Shown here one piece after another: positions 1 to 5,745 of a stretch of 10,571 bases of DNA. The notes below the pieces were generated by a model, which saw only the letters and a program-made list of their open reading frames with translations, made no database searches and had not been told where the DNA came from. Within the stretch, counting starts at the first letter, position 1; each line of letters opens with the position of its first letter. The translations under genes were made by a program, and so were the position numbers. Source of the stretch: Actinomycetes bacterium (GTDB lineage: Bacteria > Actinomycetota > Actinomycetes > Streptosporangiales > Streptosporangiaceae); NCBI GenBank assembly GCA_023425615.1, contig JAFACJ010000599.1, positions 1 to 10,571 of the forward strand, given 5' to 3'.

Positions 1-192
1 CGCCAGTTCCTCGCCGTGCGCGTCGATCCTCTCGGCGAAGGCCCGCAGCATCCGCGCCCGGTCGCCGGGCGCGACGGCCCGCCATCCCGGGAACGCCGCG
101 GCGGCCCTGGCGACCGCCGCGTCCACCTCCTCGGCGGAGGCGGCGCCGACGGTCGCGACGACCTCTTCGGTCGCCGGGTTGAGCACCCGCAT
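1..192 (-). CDS. NAD(P)-dependent aldehyde dehydrogenase, N-terminal part (cut by window edge)
   Basis: Only the first 64 residues lie in the window. They begin MRVLNPATEEVVATV and continue through AAAAFPGWRAVAPGDRARM, the usual opening of the aldehyde dehydrogenase superfamily: a short N-terminal strand with an N-P-A-T-E motif, then a helix and the 'F..W' segment. The catalytic Cys and Glu lie beyond the edge, so activity cannot be judged. The ATG directly follows the TAG stop of the upstream synthetase, with no spacer. GAAAGG at 199-204, inside the end of the synthetase gene, is a plausible ribosome binding site 6 bases away, so translation is probably coupled. In gamma-glutamylation pathways for amines, an enzyme of this family oxidises a gamma-glutamylamino aldehyde or free aldehyde to the acid. 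That role is inferred from context. The substrate subfamily cannot be told from this fragment. Confidence 0.92.
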   Translation of the reverse strand, partial: MRVLNPATEEVVATVGAASAEEVDAAVARAAAAFPGWRAVAPGDRARMLRAFAERIDAHGEELA

Positions 193-1536
193 CTACAGCC
201 TTTCGAAGCCTCTGATGAGTTCCCAGTCGGTGATGGCGCGGTCGTAGGCGTCGAGTTCGACACGCGCGTAGTTGGCGTAGTGCTCGACGACCTCGCGGCC
301 GAACATCCCCACCGCGACGGGGCTGGCCGCCCAGTCGGCGGCGGCGTCCCGGAGCGTCCGGACGACGGTGGGCGCGCCGCTGGCATAGGCGTTACCCGCG
401 TAGGGGTCCTCCAACTCCAGTTCCTCGTCGATGCCGTGCAGCCCGGCCGCGATGAGCGCGGCGACGGCGAGGTAGGGGTTGACGTCTCCGCCGGGTACCC
501 GGTTCTCCACCCGCAGAGACGGTCCGGCGCCGACGAGGCGCAGCGCGCACGTCCGGTTGTCCAGACCCCACTTCACGGCGGTAGGGGCGAACGAGCCGGG
601 CTGGAAGCGCTTGTAGGAGTTGATGTTCGGGGCGTAGAGGAGGGTCAGGTCGCGCAGGCAGGCCAGCTGCCCGGCGATGAAGCGCTCGCCGATCTCCGAC
701 AGCCCGTACGGACCGTCCCCCGCCATGATCGGGACGCCGTACTCGTCGCGCAGGGAGATGTGGATGTGGCAGGAGTTGCCCTCGCGTTCGTTCGGCTTGG
801 CCATGAACGTGAGGGACATCCCCTCCTGGGCGGCGATCTCCTTGGCGCCGGTCTTGTAGAGGGTGTGGTTGTCGCAGGTGGTGAGGGCCTCGGCGTAGCG
901 GAACGCGATCTCGTGCTGGCCGAGGTTGCACTCGCCCTTCGCCGACTCCACGTACATCCCCGCGCCGGTCATCCCGGCGCGGATCCGGCGCAGCAGCGGC
1001 TCGACCTTGGCCCCGCCGAGCAGCGAGTAGTCGACGTTGTAGTGGTTGGCGGGGGTGAGGTCGCGGTACCGGCGGGCCCAGGCCGCCTCGTAGGTGTCGG
1101 CGTAGACGATGAACTCCAGCTCCGTGCCGACGTACGCCCGCCAGCCCCGTGCCGCCAGCCGGTCCAGCTGGCGGCGCAGGATCTGCCGGGGCGAGGCGAC
1201 GACCTCGCTCCCGTCCTCCCACGCCAGGTCCGCCAGGACCAGCGCCGTCCCCTCCTGCCACGGCACCTGCCGCAGCGTGGACAGGTCGGGCTTGAGGACG
1301 AAGTCGCCGTACCCGCGCTCCCAGGAGGACATCGCGTACCCGTCGACCGTGTTCATCTCCACGTCCACGGCCAGCAGGTAGTTGCAGCCCTCGGAGCCGT
1401 GTCCCGCCACCTCCTCCAGGAAGTAGCGGGACGACAGGCGCTTTCCTTGGAGCCGTCCCTGCATGTCGGTGAACGCCAGGACGACGGTGTCGATCCTGCC
1501 GCCTTCCGCGGCGACGGCCAGCTCTTCCAGTGTCAA
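193..1536 (-). CDS. Glutamine-synthetase-like gamma-glutamylamide synthetase (GlnA3/GlnA4/PuuA-type)
   Basis: The 447-residue protein has the glutamine synthetase fold markers in order: GTELEF (137-142, metal-binding Glu), GECNLGQHEI (201-210, further metal-ligand Glu), CHIHIS (256-261), NSYKRF (306-311), WGLDNRT (323-329) and ENRVPGGDVNPYL (344-356). Ammonia-specific features are missing. There is no DGSS motif near the N terminus; an SSWERGYGDF segment (70-79) stands in that region. The flap motif normally reading PGYEAP reads PGSFAP (313-318), so the flap Glu is Phe. These changes are known from family members that ligate glutamate to amines such as putrescine or ethanolamine, so I infer ATP-dependent gamma-glutamylation of an amine in the cytoplasm. 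The TTG start overlaps the permease stop as TTGA. No ATG or GTG lies nearby and upstream sequence in this frame is permease shadow. The exact amine is not determinable; a permease, PucR regulator and aldehyde dehydrogenase around it recall, from memory, the ethanolamine-type glnA4 locus of Streptomyces. Confidence 0.9.
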   Translation of the reverse strand: MTLEELAVAAEGGRIDTVVLAFTDMQGRLQGKRLSSRYFLEEVAGHGSEGCNYLLAVDVEMNTVDGYAMSSWERGYGDFVLKPDLSTLRQVPWQEGTALVLADLAWEDGSEVVASPRQILRRQLDRLAARGWRAYVGTELEFIVYADTYEAAWARRYRDLTPANHYNVDYSLLGGAKVEPLLRRIRAGMTGAGMYVESAKGECNLGQHEIAFRYAEALTTCDNHTLYKTGAKEIAAQEGMSLTFMAKPNEREGNSCHIHISLRDEYGVPIMAGDGPYGLSEIGERFIAGQLACLRDLTLLYAPNINSYKRFQPGSFAPTAVKWGLDNRTCALRLVGAGPSLRVENRVPGGDVNPYLAVAALIAAGLHGIDEELELEDPYAGNAYASGAPTVVRTLRDAAADWAASPVAVGMFGREVVEHYANYARVELDAYDRAITDWELIRGFERL

Positions 1537-3038
1537 ACCGACCTCAGGTCCTCTTCGATCGCGGCGAGTTCCTCGGCCGTGCCCTGCACCTTCGGGCCGG
1601 TGAACCACTTGCGGGCCGCGACCCCCCACCCCAGGGCGGCGCCGCCGAGGACGACGGCGAAGGCGACGGGCGCGTAGTTGAAGGTGTCGACGGTGACCGG
1701 GCTGGCCGGGGGGAGCATGAACAGGATCGCGATGAAGGCCACCCAGACCACCGCGATGGCGCCCACCGGACGGCTCCACTTCCCGAGGGTCCAGGGGCCC
1801 GCCTGGAACTCCGCGCCCTGCCGCAGCCGCAGGAACGTCGGGATGACGTAGGCGACGTACAGGCCGATGACGGCGATGGACGTGACCGCGAAGTACGCCG
1901 TCAGGTTCCACAGGGCCGGGAGGGTGAGCACGAACGCGCCGGCCGCGGCCAGCCAGATGGCGTTGGTCGGCGTCCGCGTCCGGTGGTTGATCCTGTGCCA
2001 GGTCTCGGAGAACGGCAGGGCGCCGTCCCGCGAGAAGGCGTAGATCATGCGGGAGTTGGCCGTCACCGAGGCCATGCCGCAGAAGAACTGCGCGCCGAAG
2101 CAGACGACGATGAGCAGCTTGCCGACGGTCTCGCCGGTGGCGCTCAGGAAGATGGCGGTCGGGCCGCCGTCGACGGCGTCGGCGTAGTCCTGGATGGCGA
2201 AGGTGACGCCGAGGAGCAGGATCCAGCCCGCGACGACCGAGACGAGCACCGAGTTGACGATGCCCTTCGGCCCGGCGATGGCTGCCCCGCGCGTCTCCTC
2301 GGTCATGTGCGCGGAGGCGTCGTAGCCCGTCAGCGTGTACTGGGACAGCAGCAGGCCGATGAGCGCGGCGTAGGCGCCGTACTGCCAGCCCGTCTCGTTG
2401 GCGAACTCGGTGAAGACGAACGAGACCGACTGGTGCTCGGCGGGTTTGAACGCCAGCACCGCGACGACGATCGCGACGCCCGCCACGTGCCACCACACGC
2501 TCACGTCGTTGAGCAGGGCGACGATCTTCACGCCGAACTGGTTGAGCGTGGCGTGGATGGCCAGCAGGACGGCGAAGAGGATGAAGGTGTTGGTCAGCGA
2601 GACGTCGAGGCCGAACTGGAGGTCCAGCAGGGCATTGAGGAAAGTGGCCGAGCCGTAGGTGATGCCCGCGGTGACGGCGACCTGGCCGACGAAGTTGAAC
2701 CAGCCGGTGAACCACGACCACGCGGCCTGGTTGCGTTTGGCGAGTTTGGCGGACCAGTAGTACAGGCCGCCCGCGGTGGGGTAGCTGGAGCAGACCTCGG
2801 CCATCGCCAGCGCGACGAGCAGGGTCATCCCCCCGACGATGAGCCAGCCCCAGGTGATGACGACGGGGCCGCCGCCCTTGAGGCCGATCGTGTAGGACGT
2901 CAGGCATCCCGTGAGGACGGAGATGATGGTGAAGGAGACGGCGAAGTTCGAGAAACCGGACATGGAGCGGCTGAGCTCCTGGGCGTAGCCCAGTTCGTGC
3001 AGCCGCCGCTCGTCATCGGACAGGGGAGCCTTGCTCAT
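1533..3038 (-). CDS. APC-superfamily amino acid/amine permease (ACT-type)
   Basis: This 501-residue integral membrane protein has about twelve hydrophobic segments, roughly at 33-53, 62-82, 112-132, 150-168, 183-198, 219-238, 262-282, 306-326, 360-376, 384-402, 425-443 and 457-475. The segment GYDASAHMTEETRGA (238-252) matches the conserved loop of the amino acid-choline transporter branch of the APC superfamily, and SMSGFSNFAVSFTIIS (25-40) matches its first helix. Members import amino acids, GABA, choline, ethanolamine or polyamines by ion-coupled transport. The substrate here is inferred to be the amine used by the next gene. I chose ATG at 3038 because GGAGG at 3044-3048 lies 5 bases upstream and the protein then begins MSKAPLSDDERRLHELGY, a normal start for the family. 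A 23-codon in-frame extension to 3107 would run through the operators and promoter. It is the first gene of the permease-synthetase-dehydrogenase operon. Confidence 0.93.
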   Translation of the reverse strand: MSKAPLSDDERRLHELGYAQELSRSMSGFSNFAVSFTIISVLTGCLTSYTIGLKGGGPVVITWGWLIVGGMTLLVALAMAEVCSSYPTAGGLYYWSAKLAKRNQAAWSWFTGWFNFVGQVAVTAGITYGSATFLNALLDLQFGLDVSLTNTFILFAVLLAIHATLNQFGVKIVALLNDVSVWWHVAGVAIVVAVLAFKPAEHQSVSFVFTEFANETGWQYGAYAALIGLLLSQYTLTGYDASAHMTEETRGAAIAGPKGIVNSVLVSVVAGWILLLGVTFAIQDYADAVDGGPTAIFLSATGETVGKLLIVVCFGAQFFCGMASVTANSRMIYAFSRDGALPFSETWHRINHRTRTPTNAIWLAAAGAFVLTLPALWNLTAYFAVTSIAVIGLYVAYVIPTFLRLRQGAEFQAGPWTLGKWSRPVGAIAVVWVAFIAILFMLPPASPVTVDTFNYAPVAFAVVLGGAALGWGVAARKWFTGPKVQGTAEELAAIEEDLRSV

Positions 3039-3051
3039 GGCTGCCTCCACG

Positions 3052-3069
3052 TTGCGGCCTCTGCCGCAA
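3052..3069. repeat. Inverted repeat in the permease leader (7-4-7)
   Basis: TTGCGGC-CTCT-GCCGCAA is a perfect palindrome with 7-base arms and a 4-base spacer. It ends three bases upstream of the permease Shine-Dalgarno sequence (3044-3048) and lies inside the predicted 5' leader. It could be an operator, or a small RNA hairpin close to the ribosome binding site that tunes permease translation. The sequence alone does not separate these options. Confidence 0.55.
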
Positions 3070-3071
3070 AG

Positions 3072-3087
3072 GGTCTGATGCCAGACC
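3072..3087. promoter_or_regulatory. Candidate operator overlapping the permease transcription start (6-4-6)
   Basis: GGTCTG-ATGC-CAGACC is a perfect 6-base inverted repeat with a 4-base spacer. It abuts the -10 box at 3088-3093 and covers the predicted start of transcription near 3081, a classic position for a repressor. Arms with the core GGTC/GACC resemble sites of the GntR/FadR family, but the only regulator gene visible next to it is PucR-type, so the cognate protein is uncertain. Confidence 0.5.
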
Positions 3088-3117
3088 ATTAATGATCGAC
3101 TCGGCATACCCGGTCAA
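3088..3117 (-). promoter_or_regulatory. Predicted sigma-70-like promoter of the permease operon
   Basis: On the minus strand TTGACC (3112-3117, five of six consensus bases) is followed after 18 bases by ATTAAT (3088-3093, four of six). The AT-rich -10 stands out in a very GC-rich background. The start of transcription would fall near 3081, giving a leader of about 43 bases that contains the Shine-Dalgarno sequence and the 3052-3069 inverted repeat. Confidence 0.5.
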
Positions 3118-3188
3118 GGCCCGAAACAGGGAAGTAACCGGGATTTCTCGCGCCTTCGGCGGGGACGCGCCGGGTGCGCCACCGAATT

Positions 3189-3204
3189 CTGAGCAGGTGC
3201 TCAG
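3189..3204. promoter_or_regulatory. Candidate operator on the regulator side of the gap (7-2-7)
   Basis: CTGAGCA-GG-TGCTCAG is a perfect 7-base inverted repeat with a 2-base spacer. It lies 8 bases upstream of the possible -35 box of the PucR-type gene. An isolated half-site CTGAGCA occurs again at 3332-3338. Its arms differ from those of the other two inverted repeats in this gap, so a different protein, or activator and repressor sites, may be involved. Confidence 0.45.
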
Positions 3205-3212
3205 CATTTTCC

Positions 3213-3241
3213 TTGACCCTGATTCGGCACCGTGCGAGCAT
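3213..3241 (+). promoter_or_regulatory. Weak candidate promoter of the PucR-type regulator
   Basis: TTGACC (3213-3218) is followed after 17 bases by GAGCAT (3236-3241). The -35 is good, but the -10 matches only three of six consensus bases. If used, the leader would be about 100 bases. The palindrome at 3189-3204 lies just upstream, where an activator could sit. Confidence 0.25.
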
Positions 3242-3351
3242 GTTGACGCCAGGCAGCCGTCACCCACCCCCCAAAAGCCCCGGCCTCATCGCACGAGGTC
3301 CGCTCCTGCAAGCGCCCGCGGGGCACGGAACCTGAGCACCGAGGAACCTCC

Positions 3352-4662
3352 ATGCCCGAACTTGCACCGGTCCGCGCAGCGGCGGCATCCGGCTCGACGC
3401 TGACGATGGCCGACGCCATCCGCCCCGATCTGCCGGCGCTCGTGACGGAGGCGATCAAGGCGATCGAGCTCCAGGTGCCCGAGATCGGCGGCCTCCTGGC
3501 CAAGGCCGGCGGCCGGTACACCGAGAGCGACATCGCCGAGATCCTCGAAACGGCCATCGCGCGGGCGGCCCTCGGCGAGTCCGGCATCGTGGACCGCGCC
3601 GCCCGGATGCACGACGCGTTCATCAAACGGGCGTTCGCCGAAGGATGCACCCTCGGCGCGCTCCACACCGCCTTCCAGGTGGGGGCGCGCGTCATCTGGC
3701 GGCACCTCGCCTCGGCCGGGAGCAGGACCGGGATCGCCCCGGATGAGATGTACTTCCTCGCCGAGTGCCTCTTCGCCCAGCTGGAGAGCATCACCGCGCA
3801 GTCGACGGAGATCTTCCGCGGCCTCGAATCCGACCCCGACAGCACGCTCAAGGAGAGCAGGGAGCAGCTCGGACGCCTGCTCATGTCCGGTGGCGAGATC
3901 AGCCTCCCCCTCATCCCCGCGCTCGCCCGCAAGGCCGCGTGGCCGATCCCCGAGAAGGTCGCCTGCGTCGCCGTCGACGGACGCCGCCGGACGCTCAGGC
4001 GCCTCCTCCCCTCCCTCGACACCGACGTCCTGGTCGACGCCGACCGGCCCGACCCCTGCCTGCTCATCCCCTCGCCCGACCTCCCCGGCCGGCACCGCAT
4101 GCTCGCCCGGGGGCTCTCCGCCGTCCTGCACGCCCTCGGCCCCACCGTCGACCTCAAGGAGGCGCCCCTGTCCCTGCGGCTCGCCCGCGACGCGCTCTCC
4201 CTGGCGCGCAGGGGCCTGCTGCCGCGGGGCGACGGGCACATCCGCTGCGACGACCATCTCTCCACCCTCCATGTGGCGGGCAACGACGAGTGCCTGCCGA
4301 TCCTGATGCGCAAGGCGCAGGCGCTCTTCGCCGACCTGACCCCCGAGCGGCGCAACCGCCTCTCGGAGACACTGCTGGTCTGGCTCAGCTCCCGCTGCTC
4401 CCTGGTGGAGGTCGCCGAGCAGCTCCGCGTGCACCCGCAGACCGTCCGGTACCGGATGCGCAAGCTGGAGGACCTCTTCGGCGAGCGCATGGACGACCCG
4501 GACTGGCGCTTCGAGATGGAACTGGCGCTCCGCCACTGGCGCCTCCAGGAGCAGCGCGCCGCCATCCAGGCGGACCGCGACGGCGCGGCGCCCCCGGCCG
4601 TGCGGACGGCCCCGCACGAAGCGGGCCGCTCGTCAGCCCGCGAGGGAAGTCGCGTCGTCTGA
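3352..4662 (+). CDS. PucR/CdaR-type transcriptional regulator with C-terminal HTH
   Basis: The 436-residue protein ends with the diagnostic PucR C-terminal helix-turn-helix: LLVWLSSRCSLVEVAEQLRV and HPQTVRYRMRKLEDLFGERM, about residues 341-380, followed by DPDWRFEMELALR. The preceding segment includes a conserved RCDDHLSTL motif near residue 300, usual before this domain. The N-terminal part (about 20-125) is all-helical and resembles the RsbRD-type sensor domain often found in actinobacterial members. No membrane segment is seen. Family members sense metabolites, often nitrogen compounds, and control neighbouring catabolic operons. Here it is divergent from the permease operon and is its likely regulator. 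ATG at 3352 is chosen because GAGGA at 3341-3345 lies 6 bases upstream; an ATG at residue 19 is possible but lacks a better site. The last 40 residues are Ala/Arg/Pro-rich and look disordered. Confidence 0.9.
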   Translation: MPELAPVRAAAASGSTLTMADAIRPDLPALVTEAIKAIELQVPEIGGLLAKAGGRYTESDIAEILETAIARAALGESGIVDRAARMHDAFIKRAFAEGCTLGALHTAFQVGARVIWRHLASAGSRTGIAPDEMYFLAECLFAQLESITAQSTEIFRGLESDPDSTLKESREQLGRLLMSGGEISLPLIPALARKAAWPIPEKVACVAVDGRRRTLRRLLPSLDTDVLVDADRPDPCLLIPSPDLPGRHRMLARGLSAVLHALGPTVDLKEAPLSLRLARDALSLARRGLLPRGDGHIRCDDHLSTLHVAGNDECLPILMRKAQALFADLTPERRNRLSETLLVWLSSRCSLVEVAEQLRVHPQTVRYRMRKLEDLFGERMDDPDWRFEMELALRHWRLQEQRAAIQADRDGAAPPAVRTAPHEAGRSSAREGSRVV

Positions 4663-4694
4663 AAGGGTGAGCGCTCTCTCCCCCCGGTTCCCCG

Positions 4695-4793
4695 GCCCAT
4701 GTGGCACGCCTGCTCACCAAGCTCGACGCCCGCGACCGCGTCCACCTGGTCATCCTCGCCTACGAGGCGGGCCTGGTGGCACCGCCCCGCTGA
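4695..4793 (+). pseudogene. Remnant of a LuxR/NarL-type response regulator (C-terminal end of the HTH domain)
   Basis: Read from 4695, the frame gives AHVARLLTKLDARDRVHLVI followed by LAYEAGLVAPPR and a TGA stop at 4791-4793. This matches the end of a LuxR-type DNA-binding domain: the last part of the recognition helix (typically T-V-K-T-H-V-x-R-L-L-x-K-L), the R-D-R turn, and the final helix ending A-Y-E-x-G-L-V. The receiver domain and first half of the HTH are absent. Upstream the frame has a stop at 4668-4670 and unrelated sequence after it. There is no start codon or ribosome binding site. I read it as a decayed or truncated gene 3' end, left by deletion or rearrangement next to the PucR-type gene. 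A chance match is unlikely given the continuous agreement over about 30 residues. Confidence 0.7.
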
Positions 4794-4800
4794 GGCTCAC

Positions 4801-4837
4801 CCGGGCGCGCGGCCTTCACCTGACGGCCGGCGCCCGG
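4801..4837. terminator. Candidate hairpin terminator between convergent genes
   Basis: The arm at 4801-4814 (CCGGGCGCGCGGCC) pairs with 4825-4837 (GGCCGGCGCCCGG) around a 10-base loop, with one bulged base. The hairpin lies between the plus-strand PucR gene with its trailing remnant and the minus-strand dioxygenase, where a shared terminator is expected. No T-tract follows on either strand, which is common in high-GC actinobacteria. Confidence 0.5.
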
Positions 4838-4854
4838 AGGGGGTGGGGCGTCGG

Positions 4855-5733
4855 TCAGGTGGTCTGGAAGGAGCGCCGGGAGAGGCCCATCATGTAGCCG
4901 TCGATGACCGTCTTGACGCCGCCGTCGGGGCTGCCTCCCGCGCCCAGGGTGACGAACAGGGGGAGGTAGTGGTCGGGCGTGGGGTGGGCGTAGGGCATGC
5001 CGGGGGCGCGGGTGGCGTAGGCGGCGAGTTCGTCGACGTCGCCGCGGGTCAGGGCGTCGGAGGCCCAGGCGTCGAAGTCCGCCGACCAGGGCGGCACCTG
5101 GCCCGCGATCATCTGCCGGGTGATGAAGGGCAGGCCGTGCGTCATGAAGCCCGAGCCGATGACCAGGACGCCCTCCTCGCGCAGCGGCGCCAGCCGCGCG
5201 CCCAGCTCCAGCAGCCGGGCCGGGTCGCGGGTGGGCATGCTGAGCTGCAGGACCGGGACGTCGGCCAGCGGGTACATGGCCATCAGCGGCACCCACGCGC
5301 CGTGGTCGAGACCGCGGGCGGGGTGCTGGTGCACCGGGTCGCCGTCCGGCATCATCGCGGCGACGCGGCGGGCCGGCGCGGTGGCGTCGGGGGTGGCGTA
5401 GGTCATCGTGTAGTAGCGGGGGTGGAAGCCGCCGAAGTCGTAGACCAGCGGGGTTCCCGCCGCGGGCGCCGACAGGAGCAGCCGCGGCGCCTCCCAGTGG
5501 GCGGAGACGATGAGGACGGCCCTGGGCTTGGGCAGGGACTGCGCCCAGTCCAGGAGCTCGCCCATCCAGGGTCCGTCGTCGAAGAGCGGCGGCGCGCCGT
5601 GGCTGATGTACAGGGCGGGCAGCGGGCCGTCGGCGGGCGTCCAGTCGCGCTGCGCGCGGGCGCGCTCCAGGGCGCCTGGCAGGAAAGCGTCGTAGGCGCC
5701 GGCGGGGACGTCCGGGTCGAGTATCGAGGCCAT
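4855..5733 (-). CDS. Class III extradiol ring-cleavage dioxygenase, DODA/LigB type
   Basis: The 292-residue protein has the motifs of the DODA-type LigB family: YISHGAPPLF (42-51), IVSAHWE (75-81), DFGGFHPRYY (99-108), GLDHGAWVPL (141-150), GSGFMTHGL (193-201) and DHYLPLFV (254-261). H45, H79 and H255 are the expected metal ligands by comparison with the family, and H199 or H144 a candidate catalytic base. Such enzymes bind a non-haem metal and open catecholic rings, for example 4,5-cleavage of DOPA; many bacterial members have no known substrate. Length is slightly above the usual 260-280 because about 40 residues precede the first motif. ATG at 5733 is the only usable start before that motif. 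It has no normally spaced Shine-Dalgarno sequence but sits 6 bases after TAAAAT, which suggests a leaderless transcript. It lies 9 bases downstream of the WYL regulator stop, so read-through from that gene is also possible. Confidence 0.9.
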   Translation of the reverse strand: MASILDPDVPAGAYDAFLPGALERARAQRDWTPADGPLPALYISHGAPPLFDDGPWMGELLDWAQSLPKPRAVLIVSAHWEAPRLLLSAPAAGTPLVYDFGGFHPRYYTMTYATPDATAPARRVAAMMPDGDPVHQHPARGLDHGAWVPLMAMYPLADVPVLQLSMPTRDPARLLELGARLAPLREEGVLVIGSGFMTHGLPFITRQMIAGQVPPWSADFDAWASDALTRGDVDELAAYATRAPGMPYAHPTPDHYLPLFVTLGAGGSPDGGVKTVIDGYMMGLSRRSFQTT

Positions 5734-5745
5734 ACCCCTATTTTA
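5734..5745 (-). promoter_or_regulatory. Predicted leaderless promoter (-10 box) of the dioxygenase gene
   Basis: On the minus strand TAAAAT (5740-5745, five of six consensus bases) is separated by exactly 6 bases from the ATG at 5733-5731. That places the expected transcription start at the A of the start codon, the usual layout of actinobacterial leaderless genes. I see no convincing -35. The TAA stop of the upstream regulator forms the first three bases of this box. Confidence 0.5.

Larger units (their letters stand above)
3039..3351. other. Divergent control region between permease operon and PucR-type regulator
   Basis: No gene is visible in these 313 bases. The region is distinctly less GC-rich around 3087-3100 and 3180-3225 than its flanks. 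It holds three perfect spaced inverted repeats (3052-3069, 3072-3087, 3189-3204), a good sigma-70-like promoter facing the permease, and a weaker one facing the regulator. A copy of one arm of the 3189-3204 palindrome, CTGAGCA, recurs at 3332-3338 just before the regulator's ribosome binding site. The layout fits a regulator controlling both itself and the divergent operon. Confidence 0.75.

Noticed and set aside
1537..2907. An upstream extension of the synthetase reading frame, giving a 904-residue fusion-like protein
   Set aside because: The extension overlaps the permease gene in another frame on the same strand and is rich in Arg, Gly and Pro, as expected of a shadow frame in high-GC DNA. 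The conserved synthetase N terminus begins at the TTG at 1536.
1530..3092. A 520-codon plus-strand open frame opposite the permease
   Set aside because: It is an antisense shadow with Gly/Arg/Asp/Glu-rich low-complexity content and no recognisable domain; the minus-strand frame encodes a clear transporter.
3039..3107. The 23-codon N-terminal extension of the permease
   Set aside because: It would translate through the predicted transcription start and both operators, lacks a Shine-Dalgarno, and the family start is matched at 3038.
3286..4617. A 443-codon minus-strand open frame opposite the PucR-type gene
   Set aside because: The plus-strand protein has a clear HTH and ribosome binding site; the minus-strand translation has neither.
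4669..4676. Palindrome GAGCGCTC after the PucR-type stop
   Set aside because: Eight bases, no paired site and no gene start nearby; expected by chance at this GC content.
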